Shown in pieces: positions 24,201 through 34,857 of a DNA stretch of 64,000 bases (its first letter is position 1; each line of letters starts with the position of its first letter). The notes below the pieces were generated by a model. The model was not told the origin of the DNA. It was given only the letters and a program-made list of their open reading frames with translations, and searched no databases. Made by a program: the position numbers and the translations under genes. The stretch is from the NCBI RefSeq assembly GCF_009830285.1, contig NZ_WUQX01000001.1, forward strand, positions 5,146,501-5,210,500. Direction: 5' to 3'. This DNA is from Sporofaciens musculi. GTDB lineage: Bacteria; Bacillota; Clostridia; Lachnospirales; Lachnospiraceae.

Positions 24201-24566
24201 ATGATTCAAATGTGTAACATCTATGCTTAAGTTTATGATGTTGCGCATAGCAGGTGGTTTTTTGTTTCGCACGTCTCCGTTTTTCGGAACACGAAAAGCT
24301 CCACCGTACTCAACCGGCTAAAGCCGATAAAGAAAATGAATAGTATCACCAGAAAATGACAATACTATTCATATAAGGAACATGAAAATAGCATCGAAAA
24401 AACGGTAAATGTAAAAAAACGGCACGGAGAATGGATTTGGGCAATGACGAAAAAAAAATCATTTTACATACCAATTTACGACAATACACAGTTTATTTTA
24501 CAGTCTCGAAGAATATCATATTTTCATATTCCTCCCATTATTTAATCATATATTTCTTATATATAG
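24201..24566. other. Gene-free debris with an 11-bp inverted repeat
   Basis: No gene is recognisable here. A perfect 11-bp inverted repeat (ATGAATAGTAT and complement, 24336-24372, 15-base loop) is present together with a small CGGCTAAAGCCG hairpin. These are probably remnants of an insertion element at the end of locus 2. I see no classic terminator directly after the locus 2 flippase. Confidence 0.4.
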
Positions 24567-25970
24567 CTAAAACAAACGTCTATTTAAAATTTTCTCAACA
24601 AATTGAAAAATGTATATAAATACTTTTCGATTTATAATCAACACTATAAAAAATACCAAAATAGAACACCAAAAACTATTATTATACATTACAATTATTA
24701 TTTGTATGATAATTAGACATATAGAACATATATCGTTTTTTCTATTCCAATTTATAATCATAATTCTTCTGGTATTAATAATTCTTATTATCCAAGTAAT
24801 AAAATAGCTGATAAATGTCGAAATAGATGCCCCCATCCCTCCAAATAATGGTATAAATACAAAATTCAGACTAATGTTTGAACTAGCTGCTACAACCGTA
24901 GAAATAAATAGCATTTTTGTTTTCTTAGCCGATGTATATATTGTTCCAAGAAAGGAAGACATTGCATTAAAGTAGTACGCTAACAATAAGATCGGAACGA
25001 AAATCCAACCTTCATAGAAATCTTTTGAAAACAAAAAATTTGCCAATAATTTTGTAAAACAAATTAAAGTTGTTATGGAAATAATATTTAACGAGGAATA
25101 CTTTCTATAAATGTCACTGTAAAAATCTAAAGAATCTTTGCTTCCAAAATTATCAACTGCCGAAATTTGCCAAGCACTCATAAAAATTGTTGAAATTACA
25201 GACAACATAGATGGTATTTTTTGAGACACTGAATATATGCCTGTTACACCCATTCCAGAAAAATACATTAGCATATACTTATCAGCCGAATTACTAATCC
25301 ACCAATTAAGTGAATTAGGTATCATTGGAATTGAATACGAATACATTTCATAAACCAGCTTACGATTTAGCTTTTTGAACGCTAAAACTGATTTACTTAT
25401 ATTTGCACCAATCCACAGAATAAAGATTGTAATAATATTCGATACAATCAAAGATAATAAATATCCTGTAATTCCTGTTTTATATATAGCTAAAAAAACA
25501 ATACTTAATATAATCATACTGACTGTTTGTATAACACCTGCAAAAGAATAAATCATTACCCTATTTATCCCTTTTACATACTGAGAAAGCATTATTTGAA
25601 TAGCTGAAACAAAATAATAAAAAACAAAATACCAATAATATTGAGCCATAACCTTATTAATTATTATTATTGGTGAAAACGCAACCATAATGAAAGTCCC
25701 AATTAAAATTGTATATATACCAATACTAAAAACCTGGCTATTATCATATTTTTCTTCAAGCGTAAATCTCATTACCGCTTCGCTTATTAGCAATGTAAAA
25801 AAAGGTAAAATGAGGTTTACAGTCGATGTTATTAGATCCGATACCCCAAATTCATTAGTAGATAATACGTTAGTATAAAATGGTATCATTAAAAAAGTTA
25901 AAATCTTTGAAGCAAAATTTCCTAACGTAATAAACATAACATTTTTTCCTAATTTTTCATACTTCCCCAT
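24567..25970 (-). CDS. Wzx-type polysaccharide flippase of locus 2
   Basis: This 467-residue multi-pass membrane protein starts MGKYEKLGKNVMFITLGNFA and continues SKILTFLMIPFYTNVLS, a common Lachnospiraceae oligosaccharide flippase N terminus, with about 12-14 hydrophobic segments. I chose the ATG at 25970 because homologs begin at MGKY; a TTG/ATG pair at 25991/25988 is also possible. It is the last gene of locus 2 and appears intact. Confidence 0.85.
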   Translation of the reverse strand: MGKYEKLGKNVMFITLGNFASKILTFLMIPFYTNVLSTNEFGVSDLITSTVNLILPFFTLLISEAVMRFTLEEKYDNSQVFSIGIYTILIGTFIMVAFSPIIIINKVMAQYYWYFVFYYFVSAIQIMLSQYVKGINRVMIYSFAGVIQTVSMIILSIVFLAIYKTGITGYLLSLIVSNIITIFILWIGANISKSVLAFKKLNRKLVYEMYSYSIPMIPNSLNWWISNSADKYMLMYFSGMGVTGIYSVSQKIPSMLSVISTIFMSAWQISAVDNFGSKDSLDFYSDIYRKYSSLNIISITTLICFTKLLANFLFSKDFYEGWIFVPILLLAYYFNAMSSFLGTIYTSAKKTKMLFISTVVAASSNISLNFVFIPLFGGMGASISTFISYFITWIIRIINTRRIMIINWNRKNDICSICLIIIQIIIVMYNNSFWCSILVFFIVLIINRKVFIYIFQFVEKILNRRLF

Positions 25971-25992
25971 TATACCAACACCAACCATCAAA

Positions 25993-27146
25993 TCATCTAT
26001 ATTCTCTTTTCAAAATACGGTATTTTACATATGCCTTAAATAGATTCCAATTAAACCGGATTCCATCTAACAATAATATCGTTCTATCTATCCCAAGTAA
26101 TGGATACAATTTTCGGAAACATTCATATTTTGTTTTGGAAAATATCTTTTGATTGTTAATCGTTATTCTTAATCTTGGATTCCATTCACAAATTTTCTTA
26201 TAATCGACTCCTTCTTGTATAAAAACTCAGAAGCCCTATGAAACAACATTTCACCTTTTGGAGTATTATATGCCAAAAAGGAAATACCTTTTTTTTTTTA
26301 CCTCATTTTTATCAAAAATATTATCATTATTATAACCCCAAAAATCTCCTATAGTAATATCTTCTATTCGCTTATCTTGTGAAAATTGACATTCTCTACA
26401 TTCCTGTCTTATCGAATATTTTAAATCATATGCAAACCAGAAAACAGACTCTTCTCTTAATTTATAAAATAATTCTTTACTATTTTTATCTATTGCATGT
26501 AAAACAGCCTTTCTTCTATTTCTAAATATTACACGATCAATCTTTCCTTTGCTTTTTGTTTCTTCATATAAAAATTTATCAGACGAAACTCCCCACATGG
26601 AAAAGACACACAAATCAAATTATCAGGATTATTAAAATAAAGCTGTACAGCAAAAACCTGACAAGGTGTCCCAATAAATAAGCACATTAATTCTTGGTTC
26701 AAATCATTTTTTATTCTACTAAAAATGTTTTCTAGTGAACTTTGCACATATTTACTTCCTTTTATAATATCAATAGCTTTCTCATCATCAATTCTACAAT
26801 GGAAGAACTTCCCATCCTTTACTGCCGACCCATAAACTACACCTTTATATACTTTAAGGACAGTATATACGAGAACTGTAGCCGCCCCTCCTGATGCACA
26901 TCCTTTCAATATATCTTTATTTTTTGCCAATACCGCATATGTTCTCAAAGGACTATTAAATTTCACTTTGTTTATACACTCAGCTATACAAACCTTTTTA
27001 CATAAATTGCAGTTTATACACTTATCGCTGTCGATAAACGCATATCTAAACCCGTATTGATCCTCTTTATACGTTATACATTTTTGTTGACACATCTCCT
27101 TACAAGCTTCACACCCATAACATATTTCTGACAGTCTCTTTTCCAA
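25993..27146 (-). pseudogene. FrhB-like (F420 hydrogenase beta-subunit-type) iron-sulfur protein with at least three frameshifts
   Basis: The N terminus shows two 4Fe-4S motifs (CYGCEACKEMCQQKC and CINCNLCKKVC) and GCASGGAATVLVYTVLK, typical of the FrhB/FdhB-like proteins found in polysaccharide loci. Three frame breaks follow: near 26595 (FPC then GVSSDKF), in an 11-base A tract at 26289-26299 (10 As would restore the frame), and near 26215 (RASEF then IQEGVDYKK). The last frame runs on through ICEWNPRLRITI to a stop at 25993, just before the flippase. Three independent breaks make a true pseudogene likely. Confidence 0.8.
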
Positions 27147-28054
27147 AACACTTCTCCTATTTATTTCATTCTGCTTTTAAGTTTAGATGCACAATCTCTA
27201 ATAAAACTTTCTATACGCTTTTTATAAGGCACCTTATATCCATTCAACTCTATTTTTACATCTTGTTCATAGAGCTTTATATCGACACTATGATTATGCA
27301 AGAAAATAAATGGAACTTCATCAAACATTTCCATTTCTTTTCTTGCCGTAGCGCCAAAAAAAGCACTGATCAGGCAATGCTTTCCCGGCTTTAAATTCCA
27401 ATTAATATACGGCATCTTTGTATGGGGAAAAATCAAATTAGTGCCTGGCGAATTATTTGTTAACTTAAGCCGAGCATTACCATCGTAGAGAGCAGCACCG
27501 CTGCAAATACAATCCCCCATCACTTTTATAGTCTTTTTATTGATCTCCACTAGAGAATCACTTGGTATAGAAAAACCCGCATCATTTACAATAATTTCTG
27601 TATCTGTTTTAATCCGATGAATTCTTATATGCCAGGGAATTCCCACAACTATTATAGAGTTTATACAAACTCCCTCTATAGGACACCATTCCGAAACAAG
27701 AAGCTTCTCACTACTTTTACTCCATATTACATTATTTCTTGGATAAAATCTTTTTCCATCTGTCGAAATTGAAATAACAGAATCAAATCCTCCCTTTTCA
27801 TAAACACACTCATTTCTTTGAACACTAAAGCCAAACATATTACTATATACAAATTTCATATATTTTGCTTCAAAATGGTCAATAAAATCTCCATAACAAT
27901 TATTATTATTAAATAGCATAACATGATTTATTCCATTACGACAAATAACCATATTTTCATTCTTCATCAAAATCTTAGAAGTTAGTGTTGGAAGTATTTC
28001 TTCCTTGCACCTCCAAAACTTCTTATCTTCTCTAATTAATAAAAATATAAATAT

Positions 28055-29643
28055 CTCAAACTTCGCACTTGAATAAGTACCTATGCACCTTGAAAATTCA
28101 ATAATAACTGACATAAAAATAGCATGAAACCGTCTGGTTTTGATATAATTGAGTTGTTCAGAAACAATCATATATCCGGAGGCTCATGCTATGAATAAAA
28201 GTATAACACAAGACAATCAAAATGATAACCAGATTTCGAAATCTATCAGAAGATTTTTTACACGGTTTCATCTTTCTTCTGCATTGAAAACTGCTAATGC
28301 CTACAAAAAGAAGGGAATTTCTGCAGCACTGATTTTTCAGTATCTGTTTCTTTTGATATTTTCAAACAGAAGTATGTATATGAACCTGCTGATTGGAAAA
28401 GACTCACCGGATTTTGCAAAAGATACGGTTTATCGTTTTATGAAAATGCTCCAGATTAACTGGATTCGGTTCACAACGGTTTTATCCAGCCGAATCATTA
28501 GGGATGCCATTGCTCCACTTGATTCCGCAGACCGTGTCAACGTACTGATCATTGACGATTCCATGTTTGAACGTAACCGTTCCAAAAAGTGGAACTTCTT
28601 GCAAAGGTATATGACCATGCAAAACATTGTTATAAATTTGGTTTTCGCATGCTTACATTAGGCTGGTCAGACGGAAGCACTTTTCTCCCGGTCAACAGTG
28701 TCCTTCTCTCCACCGAAAATAAAAAGAACAGAATCAATGAAGCAAAGGAAACGGATAAAAGAACGGTTGGATATAAGCGCCGTATGCTTGCTGTCAAGAA
28801 AGGAACGATCGCCATGCTGGAACTTTTAAAATCTGCTAAAAAGGCTGGTATTCCGGCTAAATACGTTCTGTTTGACAGCTGGTTCTCTTCTCCAAAGCTC
28901 TTCATGCTGTCAAAGAAATCGGATATGATGTAATTGCAATGGTAAAGAAAACACCTAAAATGTTCTTCCGGTATAACAGCGAAGATATGCCGCTGACAAC
29001 TATTTACAAGAAAAACAGGAAACGGCGTGGACGTTCCCGGTATCTGCTTTCCGTCATGGTAGATGTTGTAAAGGAAGGAAAAACCATCCCTGCCAAAGTG
29101 GTCTATATCCGTAACAAAAACAAGAGAAAGGAATATCTTTGTCTCATTTCCACAGACGTGAGTCTGAGTGAAGAAGAGATTATCCGCATTTATGGAAAAC
29201 GTTGGGATATTGAAGTATTCTTTAAAGTCTGCAAGAGCTATCTTAATCTAAGTAAAGAATGCAGATCCCTATCTTATGATGCAATGACTGCCCATACAGC
29301 AATCGTTTTTACAAGATATATGATGCTTTCCCTGGAGAACCGGGAATCTAATGATACCCGTTCTATGGGGGAACTGTTTTTATACTTTTCTGATGAGATG
29401 TCTGATATCACATGGATACAGGCTTTTCAAATACTGCTTCAAATGTTCAGAACTCTGCTTGTGGATCAGATAGATATATCTGATGAAAAAATCGACGAGC
29501 TGGTAAAAGCATTTATGGATGCAATACCTGCACTTTTAAAATCGAAGCTGCAAGTGGCATAATTGACTGAACATTGACAACTAAATACTGCCAGATATTG
29601 AATTTTCAAGGTGCATAGCTAAAATCTATGTGCGAAGTTTGAG
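28055..29643 (+). mobile_element. Insertion sequence, IS4-like, 1589 bp
   Basis: The element is bounded by 14-bp perfect inverted repeats (CTCAAACTTCGCAC) and has a second, 23-bp matching inner block containing TATGCACCTTGAAAATTCAA about 13 bases inside each end. A 7-bp direct repeat TAAATAT (28048-28054 and 29644-29650) flanks it. It carries one transposase gene on the plus strand that is broken by frameshifts. The insertion splits the DUF2264 gene. Confidence 0.9.
28191..29562 (+). pseudogene. IS4-family transposase, frameshifted
   Basis: The start (ATG 28191, CCGGAGG upstream) encodes MNKSITQDNQNDNQ and a DNA-binding region, then the first catalytic Asp in NVLIIDDSMFERNRSKKWN. The second frame begins near 28620 (DHAKHCYKFGFRMLTLGWSD, YVLFDSWFSSPK with the second Asp). 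The third begins at 28939, with IYGKRWDIEVFFKVCKSY giving Y-(2)-R-(3)-E-(6)-K. Two frame changes (near 28620 and 28930) mean no full-length transposase is made, so this copy cannot move on its own. Confidence 0.85.
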
Positions 29644-30609
29644 TAAATATCTTTAATGCCCACCCTGGAGAACCATAAGCATTATAATCCTCTGACATGA
29701 GAATATTAGGATAACAATATCCTACTGATAATATCCCATTTTCTCTAAATATATTTTGATTAATCCACCATGCTATGTTTCTATAAATTATTCCTTTTAT
29801 TACCTTAAGATCAAACGGAAATACATCTGCAAATACACATGCACTCCAAAACGAGGCACATGCCATTCTATATGTTAAACTTCTGCCAAAAGGAACTGAA
29901 TCTCCAATCTCTGAAAACCAATAAATAAATGATTTGCCAAATTCTAATGCTCTACATCTATAATTCTCCGTATATTTATTTTCAACAAACTTGCTTAAAA
30001 TGAGTCCATAATAATGAAATGCAAAACTATTGTAGTAATCGATTCGACCGCTTTTTCCATCTTTATACCATCCATCTTTAATATACAAAGACTCTATAAT
30101 TTTATATTCCTTTTCTATATTGATTTCTGATCCAGTAAGTGTTTTTATTACCTCATTAACAATAATTTTGAAAAAAATCCAATTATTCTTTTGAATACTA
30201 AAATTATTAATTTTTCTAAACCAACATAAAATATTCTCTTTTTCTTCTGCGCTATATGTATCCCAAGTTAAATCTTTATGAAACAAAAACATTAAAATTA
30301 TTGGCGGCATTTCTACCACTCTCTGGTCAATTTTATCTATATCTCCCCAATATTCTTTAGAAGAAGAAATTAAACCCTTTAAAATTTCGTGATTAAAAAA
30401 ATCCACATACTCTGATTTTTCGTCTTTATGCATTATAAAAATTATTCCAAGTGCTGTTCTTGAAAATAACTCCATAGCGCTTATTTTACTGCCATAATGA
30501 GCGAAAGGTCCTATCCTATCTATTGATACATCACATTGCTTCTTAATTTTTATATATTCTCTAATATTGTTTACAACTATTTTTTCCAATATTTTTTCAA
30601 TGTCAGTTT

Positions 30610-31725
30610 TTAAGTACATTTATTCATCTCCGTCTTTAAATATTGAATAACCGGATTGAAACATATTTTAAAATCAAAATTTTTTTCTGCATAATTTCTA
30701 ATTTGTGCTATCGCATGATCTATTCCGCAATTGTATATTTTATAATAAAAATCAATTACATCATTTACATTTATAGGAGTTTCATCTGCCGGTACTTTCA
30801 TATAATAATTAAAATTATCATCATAGTCCAGTTCTGTCTCTACCCCTGATATAATAGGCAAACCTTTTGCCATATATTCTTTCCCTTTTAAAGAACTATT
30901 ATAATACACCTTCGATCTGTGCCTTGCAAGTGCATCTATCCCAATATCAGAAACATTATATATCCCGTCAAGCTCTTTCCCTGTAAGTATGCCTGTAAAG
31001 AACACATATTTATTCAAATTGTATTTATCCACTAATTTTTTATAAAATTCTATACTCCTTCCTCCGCCGATTAAATATAACTGAACAATTTCTTTCCTAA
31101 CATTCTTCTTATAATATATATATAATCCTTCAATCAACCTGTCATATCCATGCCAATAATTCATATTGGCTACAGCGACTAAATTGATCTCTGTATGATT
31201 TACATTTTTTCTCGCAGATATATTGTATAAATCTGAAGCATTTGATATTTTAATTGTTTTTATATCGAATATCTTCTCATCCCTTGAGTATGTAATAATT
31301 CTATCTACATATCTTTTTAAATTCACCCTATAATGCTGGTCCTTAAACATATTTATAAAAGTTCTTAGCTTTCTTAAACCTTTGTTTGAATGACTCTCAT
31401 CCTCATATGGATATGTAGGAATTTCTACTAATATTTTCCCTCCTAACTTATTGACTTTTTTCATAAAATTTATCATCGCACGGTTTGCCAAAGGATATCT
31501 AAAATAATATATTTCCCCATCTGTTCTTATACTATTATAGTTACATCCATCGTTACCCATAATGATGGATAACATCTTTTTAACTTTATTTTTATATTCC
31601 AATACGCTTACTTCAACTTCGTATCCCAAATCTATAAATTCGTTTATCTGGTTAATAATTTTCTTTTCAACCCCTGTCCCATATTTATCCGGTTCATTAT
31701 ATATTACATAATGTAGTTTATGCAT
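30610..31725 (-). CDS. GT-B glycosyltransferase (family 4-like) of locus 2
   Basis: This 371-residue protein has a GT-B glycosyltransferase layout: an N-terminal acceptor domain (DKYGTGVEKKIINQINEFID), NLVAVANMNYWHGYDRLIEG at the domain boundary, and a C-terminal nucleotide-sugar domain (VQLYLIGGGRSIEFY, KYVFFTGILTGKELDGIYN, then a loosely conserved KGKEYMAKGLPII). It would add one sugar to the lipid-linked repeat unit. It overlaps the DUF2264 start by 10 bases. Confidence 0.83.
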   Translation of the reverse strand: MHKLHYVIYNEPDKYGTGVEKKIINQINEFIDLGYEVEVSVLEYKNKVKKMLSIIMGNDGCNYNSIRTDGEIYYFRYPLANRAMINFMKKVNKLGGKILVEIPTYPYEDESHSNKGLRKLRTFINMFKDQHYRVNLKRYVDRIITYSRDEKIFDIKTIKISNASDLYNISARKNVNHTEINLVAVANMNYWHGYDRLIEGLYIYYKKNVRKEIVQLYLIGGGRSIEFYKKLVDKYNLNKYVFFTGILTGKELDGIYNVSDIGIDALARHRSKVYYNSSLKGKEYMAKGLPIISGVETELDYDDNFNYYMKVPADETPINVNDVIDFYYKIYNCGIDHAIAQIRNYAEKNFDFKICFNPVIQYLKTEMNKCT

Positions 31726-31733
31726 ATTGTTTC

Positions 31734-32987
31734 TTACTCCTTTTTAAAAACAAAAAACAGAAAAATATAAGCCATAACATAAGATGTAAGATAAAATTGC
31801 CATAATGTGTATAGTTTAAAAATACTAATAGCAAACAATACATAATACGATACTACTAATAGATTCTTATTCTTTATAACTTCTCTTTCAACTTTTCCAG
31901 TAACCATCCCTAAAAGCATACTCTCAAAAAATATACCGATATATCTAAAATCCAAGTAAAAATATAGTAAATATGTTGTTAATACATTTGTGTTTGCAAT
32001 ACCATTTTTATAAACTTGGATTCCATTTGTCAATACACCATTCAAAAAAGAATTAATTTGTGTATAAGCCTCATTAAGAGAAATTCCAAATAATGAAATA
32101 AATTTTACAAATATATTTATTATTCCATAAAACAGAACTACTCCATACCCCTGTAACCCACATAAATCTATTTCTTTTTTATAGTGTTCAAGAACAACCA
32201 AATTAGGTGCAACATATGAGTACAGACTTTGCAAAATATTTCCTGTCTCTCTCCTTTTCTGTACATACACAATTAGAAATGCAACCAAAACAATCAAAAA
32301 GAATATAATATATTTAAATTTCCGTCGTTTTTCTCTTATGCGCTTATTCTGTGTTGATAGTACCACAAAGATAACCACAAATAAATATGTAATTAAGACG
32401 CTTTTAGACTGTGAACAGAAAAAATATATACTTACGTTTAAAACCCCAACAAATATTATAAACCATTCTTTTTCTTTATTTAATATAAGTATTGTTATAA
32501 CGATTGGTATAATATATATAACAAAAGGTTCCATAACATAACTTGACAAAATGCTTTCAATTTCAGTAAATGATTTTCCCCTGACAAAATATGAATATCT
32601 TATGGAGTACCAACTAGTTCCTTGAAGCATCAATTCTATATATTTCAAAAACAATCTAAAATAGAAAATAAATACTATACTCCAAAATATTTTTATTATA
32701 TTTTTATTTAAAACATAATTTTTATTTACTTTTGCATTTTTTAAAACAATTCTATATTTTAACAAATAAATTCCATAATAGCCGATTATAAATCCACTTG
32801 CGCCTAATATTACACAAGCATAAATAATTGAATCTACATTATATAAATTATAGAGTGATAGTAATGTTGCAAATGTCCCCAACATCCACATTAAACTATA
32901 TACATCAATCAGATTTAACCTTTGTATCTTTATTCTCTGATTTACAATAAATACCACCAAAAAAAATAAAAGTGCAATATATTTCAT
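31734..32987 (-). CDS. Wzy-type oligosaccharide repeat-unit polymerase of locus 2
   Basis: This 417-residue protein has about 12 strongly hydrophobic helices and the segments MLQGTSWYSIRYSYFVRG and FCSQSKSVLITYL seen in Wzy/O-antigen polymerases. A large periplasmic-side loop around QKRRETGNILQSLYSYVAP fits the family. It would polymerise flipped repeat units outside the membrane. The gene is very AT-rich and appears intact. Confidence 0.78.
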   Translation of the reverse strand: MKYIALLFFLVVFIVNQRIKIQRLNLIDVYSLMWMLGTFATLLSLYNLYNVDSIIYACVILGASGFIIGYYGIYLLKYRIVLKNAKVNKNYVLNKNIIKIFWSIVFIFYFRLFLKYIELMLQGTSWYSIRYSYFVRGKSFTEIESILSSYVMEPFVIYIIPIVITILILNKEKEWFIIFVGVLNVSIYFFCSQSKSVLITYLFVVIFVVLSTQNKRIREKRRKFKYIIFFLIVLVAFLIVYVQKRRETGNILQSLYSYVAPNLVVLEHYKKEIDLCGLQGYGVVLFYGIINIFVKFISLFGISLNEAYTQINSFLNGVLTNGIQVYKNGIANTNVLTTYLLYFYLDFRYIGIFFESMLLGMVTGKVEREVIKNKNLLVVSYYVLFAISIFKLYTLWQFYLTSYVMAYIFLFFVFKKE

Positions 32988-33010
32988 GTCTTCACCGTAT
33001 TTACCATCGA

Positions 33011-34045
33011 CTATTCCATTTTTTGCTTTAATACTTTTACTGCATTAGACGGAAGATATTTGTTAAACTCCATAAGGCAGTTTATTCTCATTCTATTTAT
33101 CACTTCTGAATGATTTAATGCATATACTAACTTTTTATAAAAGTCCGAATTATCTTTATAGACATATGATATACTTGTATAATTTTCTTTCATAATCTCA
33201 TTATAAAAAGGATAATATGATGCAAGAATAGGCAGACCTGCTGAAAAAGCATCTAAAATAGTTCCTGGGAACCCTTCAGCTTTATATTTTGTTGGAAATA
33301 TAAGCATATAATAATTTTTTAAAGTTTCCGTTGATTTGTCAGCAGAAATAATACCTTGGTAGGTAATATTACCGCTAACTTTTGACATTACAGTACTGAA
33401 TTTTTCTTCAAATCCTTCTTCTATTTTTCCATAAATATCAAATAATATATTTATGGATGTTTCACGATTTACTCTTTCAATAACATTAATTGCATCCAAT
33501 ATACCTTTTTCTTCATCTACTCTTGCGAAATAACATAGTTTATATATATTACCAACTTTATAGTTTTTCACATCATTAATATCCTGTGGTTTTAAATTCT
33601 TAAAATTATACAAAATACTAACATTCCATATTCCTAATTTATTAAGGGACTCTTGCATATTTTTTGTCTCAACGAAAACATTGGATATTTTCTTAATATT
33701 CTCTCTATTCCTATGATTTTCTACTTCTGCCTCTCCATATGAACCAATTGCAACAAAGTGAACGGCAACTTTTTTTCTCCAATTTAAAATATTAACTACT
33801 GGAAGGATTCTATGAAAAGATTCATGTCCTGAAATAAATATAATATTCTTATAACCAACCAATGCTTTTAACAAATTAATCATAAATAATAGCTTTCTTT
33901 TCCGCCAAAAAGCCGTATCAAAACACATTATCTTTTTATAACTTTTTTCCAGTTCTTTATATAACTCACGAGATTTTACAGTTGCCCCTGTTACATTCTC
34001 GCCTTTATATGCAAAATATCCAAAAACAAAAATATCCTTTCTCAT
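33011..34045 (-). CDS. Family 4 glycosyltransferase of locus 2
   Basis: This 344-residue GT-B enzyme has an N-terminal domain with DIFVFGYFAYKGENVTGATV and a C-terminal donor domain with KLCYFARVDEEKGILDAINV, GNITYQGIISADKSTETL and the conserved FPTKYKAEGFPGTILDAFSA followed by GLPILASYY (EX7E-type donor site). It transfers a sugar from a nucleotide donor to the growing repeat unit. Confidence 0.87.
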   Translation of the reverse strand: MRKDIFVFGYFAYKGENVTGATVKSRELYKELEKSYKKIMCFDTAFWRKRKLLFMINLLKALVGYKNIIFISGHESFHRILPVVNILNWRKKVAVHFVAIGSYGEAEVENHRNRENIKKISNVFVETKNMQESLNKLGIWNVSILYNFKNLKPQDINDVKNYKVGNIYKLCYFARVDEEKGILDAINVIERVNRETSINILFDIYGKIEEGFEEKFSTVMSKVSGNITYQGIISADKSTETLKNYYMLIFPTKYKAEGFPGTILDAFSAGLPILASYYPFYNEIMKENYTSISYVYKDNSDFYKKLVYALNHSEVINRMRINCLMEFNKYLPSNAVKVLKQKME

Positions 34046-34062
34046 CTCACCACCTCATATTG

Positions 34063-34846
34063 TCAAACCTCTGTAATAAACTTAAAACCTATTTTTTTTA
34101 AAATATTTTTTATTTTTTGCCTAGTCATAGGTGTCAAAATATATTGCGATAGACGAGCTATCCGCACATAAATTGTATCAAAAACTGACAATTTACTCCT
34201 CTTTGACCGCCTAATTACAATACTTTTATTTTTAAGTGATCGATATACTTTTCTATCCCATTTACCCTTTATAATTCCATGCCATATATTAAAAATATTT
34301 TTATTCAAAATAATTCTATTTGTCCACTCGTTTTTATTCTGTAATAAAGCCATCTTTAAATATTTATGTTCAAATTCAAAATCCGTTATTTTTTCTTTGA
34401 ATTCTTTTATAATAAAATTATAAGAAGCGATAAAAGCGATAAATCCAATACCATAAAATTCATTTTTTCTGATAAATCTATATAAAGAATCAGATTTTGT
34501 TTGATTTATGGGGATAAGATTGCAATACTCTATCTTATTAGCTTCCATATAGTGAAATAATTTTTCTATCTTATATTGTATAATTTTATTTCCTATAATT
34601 GCATCCCTAAAAAGCAAATATAATAATCCGCTTTCTTTTTTACTGCAGCATCATATATGCGATTTGGCAGCGTTATATCATCGGCATAAACAAATTTTTT
34701 ATAATTATTATATTCACCTACACCCTGATCACATAATATGCATATATCAAACTTATTTTCATCCCAATTCTTCTCTAGCTGTTCAAAAATACATCTGCAA
34801 CATCTTGATATTTAGAACTTATATTTACAAATATATTTATCTTCAT
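34063..34846 (-). pseudogene. Unrecognised polysaccharide-locus gene, frameshifted twice
   Basis: From an ATG at 34846 (GGAAGT upstream) the frame reads MKINIFVNISSKYQDVAD and stops. It continues in another frame as CIFEQLEKNWDENKFDICIL ... ITLPNRIYDAAVKKKADYYI, and in a third as DAIIGNKIIQYKIEKLFHYM to the end at 34063. Rejoined it would be a protein of about 260 residues, probably a glycosyltransferase-like enzyme by its position, though I recognise no motif with confidence. Confidence 0.65.
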
Positions 34847-34857
34847 TTTTACTTCCT

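Larger units (their letters stand above)
27161..30619 (-). pseudogene. DUF2264 protein gene interrupted by an insertion sequence
   Basis: The upstream half (30619-29644) encodes the alpha/alpha-toroid part of DUF2264: DGWYKDGKSGRIDYYNSFAF, VPFGRSLTYRMACASFW, LSVGYCYPNILMSEDYNAYG, SPGWALKIF. The downstream half (28054-27161) encodes the beta-sandwich C terminus (IFLLIREDKKFW ... FIRDCASKLKSRMK). Between them sits a 1589-bp insertion sequence with a 7-bp target duplication (TAAATAT on the plus strand). Removing the element and one duplication joins the halves exactly in frame. DUF2264 proteins resemble polysaccharide lyases or glycoside hydrolases, so this gene probably modified the locus 2 polysaccharide. 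Confidence 0.88.
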
